Shown here: piece after piece, positions 22,817 through 34,698 of the stretch
How positions within the stretch are numbered: position 1 is the first letter of the stretch
How the letters are laid out: the number at the start of each line of letters is the position of its first letter
Assembly: GCA_015134315.1 (NCBI GenBank)
Contig: CP043973.1
Span: 89,611 to 153,610 of the forward strand
Direction of reading: 5' to 3'
DNA length: 64,000 bases
From: Candidatus Stammera capleta
Lineage (GTDB): Bacteria > Pseudomonadota > Gammaproteobacteria > Enterobacterales > Enterobacteriaceae
Made by a program: the position numbers and the translations under genes
The notes under the pieces: generated by a model
The model's input: only the letters and a program-made list of their open reading frames with translations
Told to the model about the DNA's origin: nothing
The model's database searches: none

Positions 22817-25306
22817 TTAAATTTTTTCACATTGTATTACTTTTTCTAAATTTTTTAATTTAATTAAAATTATTCCTTGGGAATTTCTTTTAAATATATT
22901 TATATTTTTAGTATATATTCTTAATATATTTCCTTTATTAGTTATTATAAGTATTTGTTGTTTTTTGTTTTTATTTGTACTATATATTGTTTTTATTATA
23001 TAACTATTTTTTTTATTAATTCTAATTGATATTAAACCTTTTATAGCTCTTGATTTAATAGGAAATTCTTTTATATTAGTTTTTTTACCATATCCATTTT
23101 TAGTAATTATTATAATATACCCGTTTTTATATTTATTTTTTATTATCAATGATGATGATGCTTTATCTTTATTTGATAATTTTATTCCTTTTATTCCATA
23201 TGAATTTTTTCCTGTATTTCTAATGTTTTTTTCTAAAAATCTTACTGTTTTGCCGTTTTTAGTGAATATCATAACTTGATTTTTACCATTAGTTATATGA
23301 GTATTTATTATTTTATCTTTATTTTTTAAATTTATTATATTTGTTCCTTTTTTTCTTTTTAAATTTATTTTATTTAATTTTACTTTTTTAATTAAACCGT
23401 TTTTAGTTATTATTATTATATATTTTTTTAGTAATTCGTTTTTATTTATTGGTTTTAAATAATCAATAGTTTCGTGTTTTGATAAATTAATAAAATTAAT
23501 TATTGGTTTTCCAGTGGGATTTTTAGTGAAATTTAATATTTTAAATATTTTTAAATAAAATATTTTACCTATATTTGTAAATAATAATAAATTTCTATGA
23601 GTATTAGTAATTATCATGTTATTTACATAATCTTTATTTTTTAATTTTATTATATTTATTCCTACTCTTCCTTTATTTTTTATTTTAAATTTAGATAATT
23701 TTTGATATTTTATATATCCTAATTTGGAAATTATTATAATAATTTTTTCTTTTTTAATTAAATCATTAATTTTAATCAATTTAGTTTTTTTTTTTATTTT
23801 AGTAAGTCTTTTGTTGCCAAATTTATGTTTTATATATATAAATTCTTTTGTAATTATATTATTAATTAGTTCTTTATTATTTAATATTTTATTAAATTTT
23901 TTTATTTTTTTAATTAATATTTTATATTTTATATATATATTATTATATTCTGTTTTAGTTAATTTTATTAAACTTAATTTTAAAATATTATTAATTTGTT
24001 TAACTGAAAATTTATATTTTTTATTAATTTTTATTAAATATTTAAAATTATTAGATGTTTTTCAATTTTTTTTTATTATATTTTTTATAGCTAATTTTTT
24101 ATTTTTTGATTTTTTTATAATACTTAAAATTTTTTTTATATTATATAAGCATATTAATATTCCTTCAAATATATGTAATTTTTTTTTAGCTTTTTTTAAT
24201 TTAAATATTATTTTTTTTATGATTATATTTTTTCTATGTTTTATAAATATTTTAATTATTTTCTTTAAATTTAAAACTTTTGGTCTATTATTATATAATG
24301 CTACAATATTAATTCCATAAGATATTTTTAAATTAGTTAATTTTATTAATTTATTAATTAATATTTTTCTTTTTATGTGTTTTTTGACTTCTATTACTAT
24401 TCTCATTCCATCTTGATCTGATTCATCTCTTATATCTTTTATTTCATTTATTGTTTTATCTTTCATTAATTCTATTATTTTTTTAATTATTTTTGATTTA
24501 TTAGTTTGATATGGTAGTTCGTTAATAATAATACTTTTTTTATTATTTAATTTATTATTTTCTATTTTTATTTTTGCTATTATTTTTATATTTCCTTTTC
24601 CTGTTTTATATGCATTATATATACCATTATTATCTTCTATTATACCTCCTGTAGGAAAATCAGGACCTTTAATATATTTCATTAGTTCTTTTGTTTTTAA
24701 ATTTTTATTTTGCATAAATTTTATAAATGCGTTCATTACTTCTGATATATTATGAGGAGGTATATTAGTTGCCATACCTACAGCTATCCCTGTAGTTCCA
24801 TTAATTAATATATTAGGTATTATTGTAGGAAGTATTTCTGGTATTTTTTCTGTTGAATCATAATTAGGAAAAAAATTAATCGTTTTTTTTTCTATGTCTT
24901 TTAGAAATTCATTAGTTATTTTAGACATTCTTATTTCTGTATATCTCATGGCAGCAGCTGGATCTCCATCTATTGATCCAAAATTTCCTTGTCCATCTAT
25001 TAATGGATATCTCATAGAAAAATTTTGAGCCATTCTTACTATAGATTCATATACTGCGTTATCTCCATGTGGATGATATTTACCTATTACGTCTCCTACT
25101 ATTCTAGCTGATTTTTTATATGGTTTATTATGGGTGTTTTTTAAAATATACATAGCGTATAATATTCTTCTATGTACAGGTTTTAAACCATCTCTTATAT
25201 CTGGCAAAGCTCTTCCTACAATTACAGACATTGCATAATTAAGATATGATTTTTTTAATTCATTTTCTATATCTATTTCTTTTATTTTTTTTTTTATGTT
25301 TTTCAT
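22817..25306 (-). CDS. gyrA: DNA gyrase subunit A
   Basis: Breakage-reunion subunit of gyrase. 829 residues (E. coli 875). N-terminal [14 protein letters not shown]-like start, [21 protein letters not shown] near 70-90, catalytic Tyr in [10 protein letters not shown] near 121, [22 protein letters not shown] near 165, and QTNKSKII. The C-terminal beta-pinwheel ([18 protein letters not shown]) is present; the acidic tail is lost. One TGA Trp near residue 415. Positions matching E. coli Ser83 and Asp87 are Asn and Glu. Confidence 0.97.
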
Positions 25307-25487
25307 AGTTATTATTATTTAAATATAAAATTTAAACAAAATTATATTATTAATATTTTAATTTTAAATTTTATATTAAATTTATTTATAAAATATTATT
25401 AAGAATATAAATTATAATTAATATTTAAATATTTAATATTTAAATTAAATTTTTATTATTAATAATATTTATTTTACTAAATTTTTT

Positions 25488-25514
25488 ATACCCATATAAT
25501 TAATATATGGGTAT
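25488..25514. terminator. Hairpin downstream of the PTS operon
   Basis: Perfect 11-bp inverted repeat ATACCCATATA / TATATGGGTAT with a 5-nt loop. It lies 5 bp beyond the last gene of the man operon on the minus strand. The three consecutive C/G bases stand out in this AT-rich context. The T tract lies on the plus-strand side, so which strand it terminates is uncertain. Confidence 0.6.
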
Positions 25515-25519
25515 TGTAT

Positions 25520-25768
25520 TTATTTTTTTTTTAAAGAAAATCCTATAAATAATCCTAAAGTTAATGATAAAATTATAGTTGTTATTGGTTTATTTTTAAC
25601 ATTATTTTTTATAAAACTAAATATTTCATTTATTACTTTATTTGTATTATTTATATATTTTTTAGTTTTATCTTTTATTTTTTCATCATTTGATATATTG
25701 TTATATTTTTTTTTTATACATTCAACTGTATCTTTTATTTTTTTTTTAGTATTATTTAATATGTTCAT
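25520..25768 (-). CDS. ElaB/YqjD-like membrane-anchored ribosome-associated protein (DUF883)
   Basis: 82 residues: a charged helical N-terminal part (about 1-55) followed by one C-terminal membrane segment with a glycine pair (LGLFIGFSLKKK). That layout matches the ElaB/YqjD/YgaM family, which associate with ribosomes and tether them to the inner membrane in stationary phase. Length is near the E. coli proteins (about 100). It follows manZ by 16 bp and probably shares the operon. The family call rests on architecture and the tail motif, not on close identity. Confidence 0.65.
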   Translation of the reverse strand: MNILNNTKKKIKDTVECIKKKYNNISNDEKIKDKTKKYINNTNKVINEIFSFIKNNVKNKPITTIILSLTLGLFIGFSLKKK

Positions 25769-25784
25769 GTTTATTATTATTATA

Positions 25785-26612
25785 TTAAGTTAATATTCTA
25801 AAATAATTACATATTATTCCTAATATTAATAACATTAACATTAATGTTAAAGGATTAAATTTTTTATTTAATAATCACATACAAGTTAATGTTAATGCTA
25901 GAGGAATTATTCCAGGAGTTAAATTATCTAAAATATCTTGTAATTTAACATTTATATTTTTGTTATTTTTAATAAAATGAGTAATTATAATAGGTGTTTT
26001 AACTTTTGTTCATTTGTTCACTAATGCTCCTAATACAAATAATCCTAATATTGAAGACGCTTCTGTAATCTTTTTTAAAAAATTTTTATTTAATTCTTTA
26101 ATTATATTAATACCTTTTTTATATCCATAGTGTAATCCATAATATAAAGTAAATAATCTTATTATATTGAATGATATAAAAAAAAATATTGGACCTATAA
26201 TACTTCCATTAATAGCTAAGCTAGCACCTATTGCTGATAACATAGGTCTAATAGTTCCTCAAAATATAGGGTCTCCTATTCCTGCTAAAGGCCCCATTAA
26301 TCCTATTTTTATATTTCTTATAGAATTAGATTTTATTTTATTATATTTAGATTTTTCTTCTTCCATGGCTATTACTATTCCGAGTATTGGAGATACCATA
26401 TATGGATGTGTGTTAAAAAATTCTAAATGTCTTTTAAAAGATTTTTTTTTTTGAATATTATTATTTTTATATAATTTATTTAATATAGGTAATATAGAAT
26501 AACAAAAACCTAAAGCCTGCATTCTTTCAAAATTTCATGATCCTTGTAATAAAATACTACGTATAAATACTTTATTTATATCTGTTTTAGTAATTTTATT
26601 ATTATATTTCAT
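25785..26612 (-). CDS. manZ: Mannose-family PTS permease subunit IID
   Basis: Membrane subunit of the sugar transporter. 275 residues (E. coli ManZ 286) with TGA as Trp. Very close to ManZ: GSWNFERMQALGFC near 25 (Trp from TGA), HLEFFNTHPYM, GLMGPLAGIGDPIFWGTIRP, YYGLHYGYKKG, LGLFVLGALVNKW, and TCMWLLNKK near the C-terminus. 14 bp after manY. High conservation suggests strong selection on sugar uptake. Confidence 0.97.
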
Positions 26613-26626
26613 ATTTTATATTCTCT

Positions 26627-27433
26627 TTAATCTAATTCATCATCTTTAATATTTTTTTTATTATTTTTATTATATTTTATATTTTTATAATCATAATATT
26701 TTGGTGATAATTGTATATATAATATTGATAAAATTATTCCTATAATACCTAATGATAATAAATTAAAAGAAGTTGAACCAGATATTATAAATCCTAAATA
26801 GAAAAATGGCATTAAATATTTTTCTTTTATCATATTTATAACCATAGCATATCCTATAGTTACTATTATATTACCAGAAACATTTAATCCTTCAGTTATA
26901 AAAGCAGGTATCATGTCTAAAAGATTTTTAATAGTTTCGGTTTTCATAGAGTAACAAAATATAATTACAGGTATTGATACTCTTAAAGCTTGAATAGTTA
27001 AAGCAATTAAATGTAAATATGATAAATAGATAGTATTTTTATTATTTTCTATTATTTTATCTGCTAAATGTTGTATACTTATACATATACTTCTTACAAT
27101 AATTGTTAATATTTGACCTGCTGCTGCTATTGGTATAGCTAATGTTATTCCAGAACCAATACTTTGTTTTCCTATTATAACTAATAAAGTTGATATTATA
27201 GAAGCTAAAGCTGAATCTGGACAGATTGCAGCTCCTATATTAATTCAACCTAATGACATTATTTCTAGAGTTCCACCTATTATTATTCCAGTTTTTAAAT
27301 CACCTAATATAATACCCATTAAAGTACATGCTAATAATGGTCTATGAAATTGAAATTGGTCTAATATTGATTCTATACCTATTAAAGAACTTATTAAAAA
27401 AATTAATGTTAATTTTAATGATATTATATCCAT
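26627..27433 (-). CDS. manY: Mannose-family PTS permease subunit IIC
   Basis: Membrane channel subunit, 268 residues (E. coli 266). Matches ManY throughout: LDQFQFHRPLLACTLMGIILGD near 25, GIIIGGTLEIMSLGW (Trp from TGA), GSGITLAIPIAAAGQILTIIVR, GYAMVINMI, YLMPFFYLGF, LYIQLSPKY and the final DDELD (E. coli DNELD). 8 bp after the IIB gene and 14 bp before manZ. Confidence 0.97.
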
Positions 27434-27441
27434 TATATTTC

Positions 27442-27933
27442 CTAATTAATTTTTATATTATTTAGTATATTTATTAAATTTATTTTTTTATCATTAGGTA
27501 CTTTTCTTATTTCTAATTCTATATTTATTTTATTTAAATCATAAAATGATTTTATATCTTTTTTATTTACAGAAATAGCATCTGTAATTTGTATTTTTCC
27601 TTCTTTATATGACATACCTCCAATATTAATTGATTTTATTTTTAAACCTCTTTTAATAGTTTTTAATATATCTTTAGGATTTGTAAATAGCAATAACACT
27701 TTATCATTTTTATATTTTGGATTGTTATATACTTTGATAAATTTTTTTATGTTTACTACATGAGAGTTTATACTTGGCGGTGAAACTTGTTTAAGTAATT
27801 TAACTCTTAATGGATCTTTAAATATTTTATTATTAATGACTATTATTCTTGAAATTTTTAATTCTTTACTTCAACCAGTGCATACTTGACCATGTATTAA
27901 TCTATCATCTATTCTTGTAAGTGTAATTATCAT
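27442..27933 (-). CDS. Mannose-family PTS component IIB, separate gene
   Basis: 163 residues equal to the C-terminal half of E. coli ManX. It starts MIITLTRIDDRLIHGQV with the phospho-accepting His (E. coli His175 equivalent) near residue 14, continues CTGW (TGA), VYNNPKY, LLLFTNP, INIGGMSYKEGKIQ, AISVNKKDI and LEIRKVPND. In E. coli IIA and IIB are one polypeptide joined by an Ala/Pro-rich linker. Here the IIA frame ends in TAA and this gene begins at its own ATG 5 bp later. It accepts phosphate from IIA and passes it to the sugar. Confidence 0.93.
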
Positions 27934-27938
27934 AATAT

Positions 27939-28361
27939 TTATTTTATTGTTTTAAAGTTAGTACTATTTATGCCTTTTTTACCACTATCTAAAGCTATTT
28001 TAATTAATTTGTTTATTTTGTTGTTTTCTTTTTTACACATTATTATTTCTAATAACATTGGTATATTAGTTCCTGATATTATTTCTCCTTTTATTTTATT
28101 ATTTATATTAAGTATTTTATTTGCAGCATTAAATGGACTACCTCCTCATATATCTACAAAAAATATTAAATTTTTAATTTTATTTTTTTTTATACATTTT
28201 TCATATTTATAAATTAAATTATCTGTATTTTCTCCTGTAAGAAATTTTATTGCAAATATATTTAATTGTTTACCTATAATTAATTCAATAGTTTTTAACA
28301 TTTCTATAGCTAAACTACCATGCATGCATATTATAATTGATATATTCAATATTTTCTCCAT
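27939..28361 (-). CDS. Mannose-family PTS component IIA, separate gene
   Basis: 140 residues equal to the N-terminal half of E. coli ManX. The active-site His lies in IIICMHGSLA near residue 14; other matches are TGENTDNLI, FFVDIWGGSPFNAA (Trp from TGA), SGTNIPMLLEIIM and ALDSGKKGI. It receives phosphate from HPr. The frame stops at TAA shortly after the folded domain, without the flexible linker. First gene of the five-gene operon IIA-IIB-manY-manZ-DUF883. Confidence 0.93.
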
Positions 28362-28879
28362 TGTATTTATTAAATTTATTTAATATAAAATATATTATAA
28401 TTATAATTAATAAAATATAATAATATACTATTATTTAATATATTATATTATTAATTATTTTAAATAATATTTATAAAAAATAATTATATAAAATTTTTAA
28501 TTTAAAACTCAAGTTATTAGTATATATTAAATTTAATTTTTGATAATATTTTAAATAAAAATTAATTATATTAATATATTAATTATATTTTTATTATTTA
28601 ATTTTAAAATTTTATTTATTAAAAATTTAATTAAATTAGATAAATAATTAATACATTATTTATAAAATTTTTATAATTATTATTAATTTAAATATTTTTA
28701 TTAATTTTTATATAGTTTTAATATATTAAATATAACAAAATTTGTTTAAAATTTATATAATGATTTATATTGTTAATTATTATTTATATTTTAAATAAAA
28801 TTTAATATATTTAATTATAATATTTTAAAAGTTTTTAAAAATAATTTATTTAAATATTTATAATATAATAATTATATTA
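28362..28879. other. Gene-free gap upstream of the PTS operon
   Basis: About 520 bp of A/T-only sequence between the start of the PTS operon and the end of lysS, both on the minus strand. I find no assignable reading frame, tRNA or clear hairpin. The man operon promoter should lie at its left edge. The rest is probably decayed coding DNA. Confidence 0.6.
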
Positions 28880-30271
28880 CTATTTAATATTTGAGTTTTT
28901 TAATGTTGGAAATAGTATTATATCTTTAATAGAATTACTGTTTGTTAAAATCATTATCAGTCTATCTATTCCTATTCCTACTCCAGATGTAGGAGGTAAT
29001 CCGTATTTTAATGCTTCTATATATTCTTTATCATATTTATAATTTTTATTAATTAATTTTTGTTTTATAAATCTTTTTTTTTGTTCTTTATAGTTATTTA
29101 ATTCCGAAAATCCATTAGCTATTTCTATTCCTCCTATAAATAATTCAAATCTATCTGCTATTTTCTTATTTTTTTTATTTTGTAAAGACAAAGGTGATAT
29201 TTCAATAGGATATTGTGTAATAAAAGTAGGTTTTATTATTTTTTTTTCTGTTGTTAATTTAAATATTTTTTCTATTATTTTTCCAGTTTTTAATTTTATA
29301 TTTATATTAAGTTTTTTTGCTATTTTTTTAATTATCTTTTTATTATTTAATTGTTTAATATTATTAAAATATTTAGAATATTTATAAATTGCTTTTTTTA
29401 TTGATATAATTTTAAATTTTTTGTTTAAATATATTTTTTTATTTTTTATTATAATTTTTTTTTTTTGTTTAAAAATATTATTTATTATATATATAATAAT
29501 ATTTTTTGTTAATTTCATAATATTTTTATAATTTGAATATGCTTGATATATTTCTATCATTGAAAATTCTGGATTATGTACATTTGATATACCCTCATTT
29601 CTAAAATTTCTATTTAGTTCAAATATTTTTGTGAATCCAGCTACTATTAATTTTTTTAAATATAATTCAGGTGCTATACGTAAATACATTTTAATATTTA
29701 ATTTATTATGATAAGTTATAAAAGGTTTAGCAATAGCACCACCTGGTATATTATGCAACATTGGTGTTTCTACTTCTAAAAAGTTATTATTATTTAAATA
29801 TTTTCTTATTATATAAATTACTCTAATTCTTAATAGAAACTTCTTTCTTGTTTTTTTATTTATTATTAAATCTAAATATCTTTTTCTAAATTTTTTTTCT
29901 TTTTTTTTTAATTTATTATATTTATCAGGTAAATATTTGTATGTTTTTACTAATATTTTAATATATAAACATCTTATAGTTAATTCATTAGTTTTAGTTT
30001 TAAATAATATTCCATTTGTGTAAATTATATCTCCTATTTTAGAATTATTAATTCTATTTATATATTTTTTATTTAAATAACTTTTATTAGCTAATACTTG
30101 TATATCAGATTCTATATCTTGTATATTAAAAAATATATATTTTTTCATTTTTCTTTTTGATATAATTCTTCCTGTTATATATACTTTAATTTTTAAATTT
30201 GTTATTATATTTTTATTTTTATTTTTAAAATATTTTTTAATATCAGATATTTTATTAATTTTTTTAAACAT
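28880..30271 (-). CDS. lysS: Lysyl-tRNA synthetase (class II)
   Basis: Charges tRNA-Lys. 463 residues (E. coli 505). N-terminal OB fold, then RKRYLDLIIN near 145, FLEVETPMLH near 175 (motif 1), RIAPELYLKKL near 205, FELNRNFRNEGIS near 225 (motif 2), IEIANGFSELN near 400 and GVGIGIDRLIM near 440 (motif 3). No TGA inside. The stop is TAG, one of the few non-TAA stops, showing that RF1 must still read both. Confidence 0.97.
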   Translation of the reverse strand: MFKKINKISDIKKYFKNKNKNIITNLKIKVYITGRIISKRKMKKYIFFNIQDIESDIQVLANKSYLNKKYINRINNSKIGDIIYTNGILFKTKTNELTIRCLYIKILVKTYKYLPDKYNKLKKKEKKFRKRYLDLIINKKTRKKFLLRIRVIYIIRKYLNNNNFLEVETPMLHNIPGGAIAKPFITYHNKLNIKMYLRIAPELYLKKLIVAGFTKIFELNRNFRNEGISNVHNPEFSMIEIYQAYSNYKNIMKLTKNIIIYIINNIFKQKKKIIIKNKKIYLNKKFKIISIKKAIYKYSKYFNNIKQLNNKKIIKKIAKKLNINIKLKTGKIIEKIFKLTTEKKIIKPTFITQYPIEISPLSLQNKKNKKIADRFELFIGGIEIANGFSELNNYKEQKKRFIKQKLINKNYKYDKEYIEALKYGLPPTSGVGIGIDRLIMILTNSNSIKDIILFPTLKNSNIK

Positions 30272-30280
30272 TTTAAATAT

Positions 30281-30841
30281 TTATATTATTTTTTTGTTTA
30301 TTAAATTTTGTATTTTATTTAATTTATTATATTTAATTAATTTTTTTATATAAAATATACATTTTTTAATTGATTTTATAATCAATAATTTTTCTGTATT
30401 ATTTGGTTTTGATATTACAAATTTAATTAAATCATTATTTTTAGGTTTACCTATACCTATTCTTAATTTATAAAAATTATTATTTTTTATATATTTTAAA
30501 ATATTTTTTATACCATTATGTGTACTTTTTTTATTAATATTATTTTGTATTTTACAATTTCCAGGTAATATATTTATATCATCATAAACTATTAATATAT
30601 TTTTGTTTTTAATTTTTAATTTTTTTTTTACTTTTAATATTAATTTACCACATTTATTAATGTATGAATTTGGAGTATATAAAAATATTTTTTTTGTATA
30701 TATATTTTTAGTATAAATTTTATTTAAAACAATTTTATTTAATTTTAAAAATTTTTTTATAAATCACATACCCACGTTATGTCTTGTATTAAATAATTTT
30801 TTGTTTTTATTACCTAAACCAATAATTAATTTAATATTCAT
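30281..30841 (-). CDS. pth: Peptidyl-tRNA hydrolase
   Basis: Recycles peptidyl-tRNAs released prematurely from ribosomes. 186 residues (E. coli 194) when one TGA is read as Trp. IIGLGNKNK at 5-13, catalytic His in TRHNVGMWF near 21 (Trp from TGA), VYDDINILPG with the catalytic Asp near 95, THNGIKNI, and YKLRIGIGKPKN. Ends 9 bp before lysS begins on the same strand, so the two probably form one transcript. Confidence 0.93.
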
Positions 30842-31003
30842 ATTTAAGTTTATGACAAAATAAATTATTTTAAAAAATTATATCATATATAATATATATA
30901 TATATATTATAAATTTTTTATATTTAAAATATAAATTTTATATAATTATTTTATTTTTATATAAAATTTATATATTTGATAATTTAATAGCATATTTATC
31001 AAT

Positions 31004-32056
31004 ATGAAAAAAAATTTAAAATTAAAATTTAATAAATTAAAAAAAAGATTAATATACTTAAAAAATAAATTAAGTACTAATGATAATAATAATTTTAATT
31101 ATAAATTACATAAAGAATATTATAGTTTGTTAAAAATTTTTAATATTTTTAAAAATTATATAAAATATAATAATGAATTAAAATCATTAATATATTTAAA
31201 AAATGATAAAGAATTATATTCTTTAGTTAAAGAAGAAAAATCAAAATTAATTAAAATTATATTAGAATTAGAACATGAATTAGAACATATTTTATTATCA
31301 GATAAAAAAGATAAAAATGATAATTTAAATGTTTATTTAGAAATTTATGCCGGAACTGGTGGAAATGAAGCTTCTATATTTACATCTGATTTATTTAAAA
31401 TGTATATTAAATATTGTGAAAAAAAAAAATGAAAATTAGAATTAATAAATTTTAATAATAATAATTGTAAAGGTTATAAATATATTATATGTAAAATAAA
31501 AGGAAAAAATGTATATAAAGAATTAAAATTTGAATCTGGAGGGCATAGAGTTCAAAGAATACCTAAAACAGAATCAAAAGGTAGAATACATACTTCAACA
31601 TGTTTAGTAGCAGTTACCCCTGTTATACCTGATATTAAATTACCTATTATTAAAAGTCAAGATATTAAAATTAGTACTTTTAAATCTTCAGGTGCTGGAG
31701 GTCAACATGTTAATACAACTGATTCTGCAGTTAGAATAATACATATACCTACAGGCATAACTGTAGAATGTCAAAAAGAAAGATCTCAACACAAAAATAA
31801 ATCTAAAGCATTAAAAATATTAAAATCTCGTATTTATAATTTAGAAATAAGAAAAAGAAATAAAAAAATAAGTATTAATAAAAAAAATTTATTAGGAAGT
31901 GGATATAGAAATGATAGACATAGAACTTATAATTTTGTTCAAAACAGAGTAACAGATCATAGAATTAATTTAAATATATATTCTTTAGATAGAATTTTAG
32001 ATGGTAATTTAGATTTATTAATAAATTTATTTTTAGATTATTTTAATAAAAATTAA
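31004..32056 (+). CDS. prfA: Peptide chain release factor 1
   Basis: Terminates translation at UAA and UAG. 350 residues (E. coli 360) with one TGA as Trp. [12 protein letters not shown] near 115, GGHRVQRIP near 180, the codon-reading tripeptide region at about 187-189 is PKT (E. coli PAT), and the catalytic GGQ lies in [17 protein letters not shown] near 230; [11 protein letters not shown] and the DHRINL block follow. It is RF1 rather than RF2 (no SPF). It pairs with prmC 6 bp downstream. Confidence 0.95.
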
Positions 32057-32062
32057 TTAAAT

Positions 32063-32902
32063 ATGAAAATTAAAGATTGATTAAATAAGGTTTATTTATA
32101 TAGTAAAACAAATCATTATATATACAATGAATGTTATATTTTTTTAGAATTTTTATTAAAAAAAAATCGTATATGAATAGAAATTAATATTAATTATAAA
32201 TTAAATTTTAAAATTATTGAATATTTAAATATTTTTTTACTAAGAAGATTAAAAGGTGAACCTATAGCATATATTTTAAATTGTTATTATTTTCTAGATA
32301 TTAAATATATTATTTATCAAGATATTTTTATTCCTAGATTAGGAACAGAATATATGGTAATTTTTTCAATAAAATTAATTAAGAAAAAAAAATTAACTAA
32401 TATATTAGATTTAGGCAGTGGGTCGGGTGTTATAGCTTGTGCTATATCTAAAAATTGTATAAATGTAAATATTTTTGCTTTAGATAATAATTTTTTATCT
32501 TTAATTTTAATTAAAATTAATTGTTTAAAATTAAATATATATAATATTCATATATTAAAAAGTAATTGATTTATGAATGTTAAAAATAAATTTAATTTTT
32601 TTGATTTAATAATTTCTAATCCTCCATATATATGAAATAAAGATAATTGTATTAATAAAAATGATTTACGTTTTGAGTGTGAAAACTCTTTATTATCTAA
32701 CCATAAAGGTTGAGGGGATATTATTTATATTATTAAATCATCTTATCATTATTTAAATGATAAAGGATGATTAATTGTAGAACATTCTTTAATAAATTTA
32801 AATAAAATAATTTATTTTTTTAAAAAATATTATTATAATGTTTTTACTTATAAAGGAATACATTATAATTATAGATTTACTGTTGGTCAAAAATTATTAT
32901 AA
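32063..32902 (+). CDS. prmC: Release factor glutamine methyltransferase PrmC
   Basis: Methylates the GGQ glutamine of release factors. 279 residues (E. coli 277), visible only with TGA as Trp (several codons). GEPIAYILN near 72, IPRLGTEYM near 93 (family IPRPDTE), SAM motif ILDLGSGSGVIACA near 115, and the NPPYIW substrate-binding motif near 186. Immediately downstream of prfA as in E. coli, and convergent with argS, 4 bp apart. Confidence 0.95.
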
Positions 32903-32906
32903 CATT

Positions 32907-34610
32907 TTATATGTTATAAAGTATAGGTATTCCTAATATCGATAAACCTATTCTTAAAGTTTTTGCTATTATAGATATTAATTTTAATTTACTATTTTTT
33001 ATATTATTATCTTTTATATTTGATATATTTTCTTTTTCATAATAAATAGAAAATAATGAACTTATTTCATATAAATATAAACAAATTATATTTGGTTGAA
33101 ACTGTTTTATTGTAGTTAAAATTTTTTCTTCAAAATCTAAAATTTTTTTTGATATTTCATATTCTAATTTTGATGAAATATAAAATTTATTATTTTTAAT
33201 TGATTTAGTTGTATTAGTTTTGTTTTTTCGTAAAATAGATATTATTCTAGTATATGAATATTGTATATATGGTCCTGTATTAGAATTTAAACATATTATT
33301 TTATTTATATTAAATATGTAACTTGTTTTTCTATTTTTTGATAAATCCATATATTTTATTGCCGATATAGTAATTTTTTTTGTAATTCTATTTATTTTTT
33401 GTTTATTATATATATTTTTTTTTATTATTAACTTTTTAGATTTTTTATATATTAATTTTATTATTTTTTTAATCGTTAAATTATTTCCTTTTCTTGTTTT
33501 TATTGGTTTCCCATTGTTGTTTAAAATTAAACCAAAATAATAATTTTTAATATAAAAATTTTTAGGTATATATTTGGCTTTTTTGCATATATAAAATATT
33601 GATTTAAAATATTCTTTTTGTCTAAAATCAGTAAAGTATATCATTTTATCAATTTTAAATTTTTTGTATCTATATTTTATAGATGCTATATCTGTAGTAC
33701 TATATAAAAAAGCTTTATCTTTTTTTTGAATAATTATAGGAAATTTATTTTTTGAAAAAATTATTATTGATTTTTTGTGTTTTAAAGCTATTTTTTTTTT
33801 TATTAGGTTTTTTGTTATTTTTAGTAACATATTATTATAAAAACTTTCACCTATATTATTTTTAATTTTTAAATTAACATTTAGATAATTATATATTTTT
33901 TGATTTTCTTTAATTGTTAATTTAACTATTTTATTTCATATTTTAATAATATTTTTTTTTTTTTTTTTTAATTTTGTTACATTTTTTCTTGATAATTTTC
34001 TAAATTTTTTATTAATTTTATATTCATAATGAGCTAATTTATATATTTTTTCTATTTTTTTTAAATTATTAATTTTTTTTTCTAATTTAAATTTTTTTAT
34101 CCATGTTATAATAATTCCAAATTGTGTTCCTCAGTCACCTATATGATTTATTTTAATAACTTTATTTCCTAAAAATTTGAATATATTTGATATACAATCT
34201 CCTAATATTGTTGATCTTAAGTTTCCTATATGCATTTGTTTAGCTATATTAGGTGAAGAGTAATCTATTAATATTTTTTTTTTTTTTTTATTTGTTATAC
34301 CAAAATTTTTTTTTTTAGATATTTTATTTATTATTTTTTCTATATAATTTTTATTTATAAATATATTTATATATCCAGGATAAATTATTTTTATTTTACT
34401 GAATATTTTTTTTTTAATTAATTTTTTTCTTATAATTTTAAATAAAATATTGATTTTAATATTTTCTTTTTTAGATATTTCTATCATTCCATTTATTTGA
34501 TAATCACTAAATTTTTTATTGTTACATATTTTATAATTATATTTTTTTTTTATATTCATTATTTTTAATATTTTTTTTATTTTTTTTTTTATATATTTTT
34601 TAATATTCAT
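32907..34610 (-). CDS. argS: Arginyl-tRNA synthetase
   Basis: Charges tRNA-Arg. 567 residues (E. coli 577), split by several TGA codons. The HIGH-type motif lies in [16 protein letters not shown] near 118; HIGDWGTQFGI (Trp from TGA) near 155; [13 protein letters not shown] near 295; [22 protein letters not shown]; the anticodon-binding domain has [11 protein letters not shown] near 445. Highly Lys/Ile-rich between motifs. Confidence 0.95.
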
Positions 34611-34698
34611 TTTTAAAAACTTAAAATAATTTTATAATTTATATTATAATATAATAATTGTTTTTATTATTAAAATTTTATTTATATTTTAAAATATT

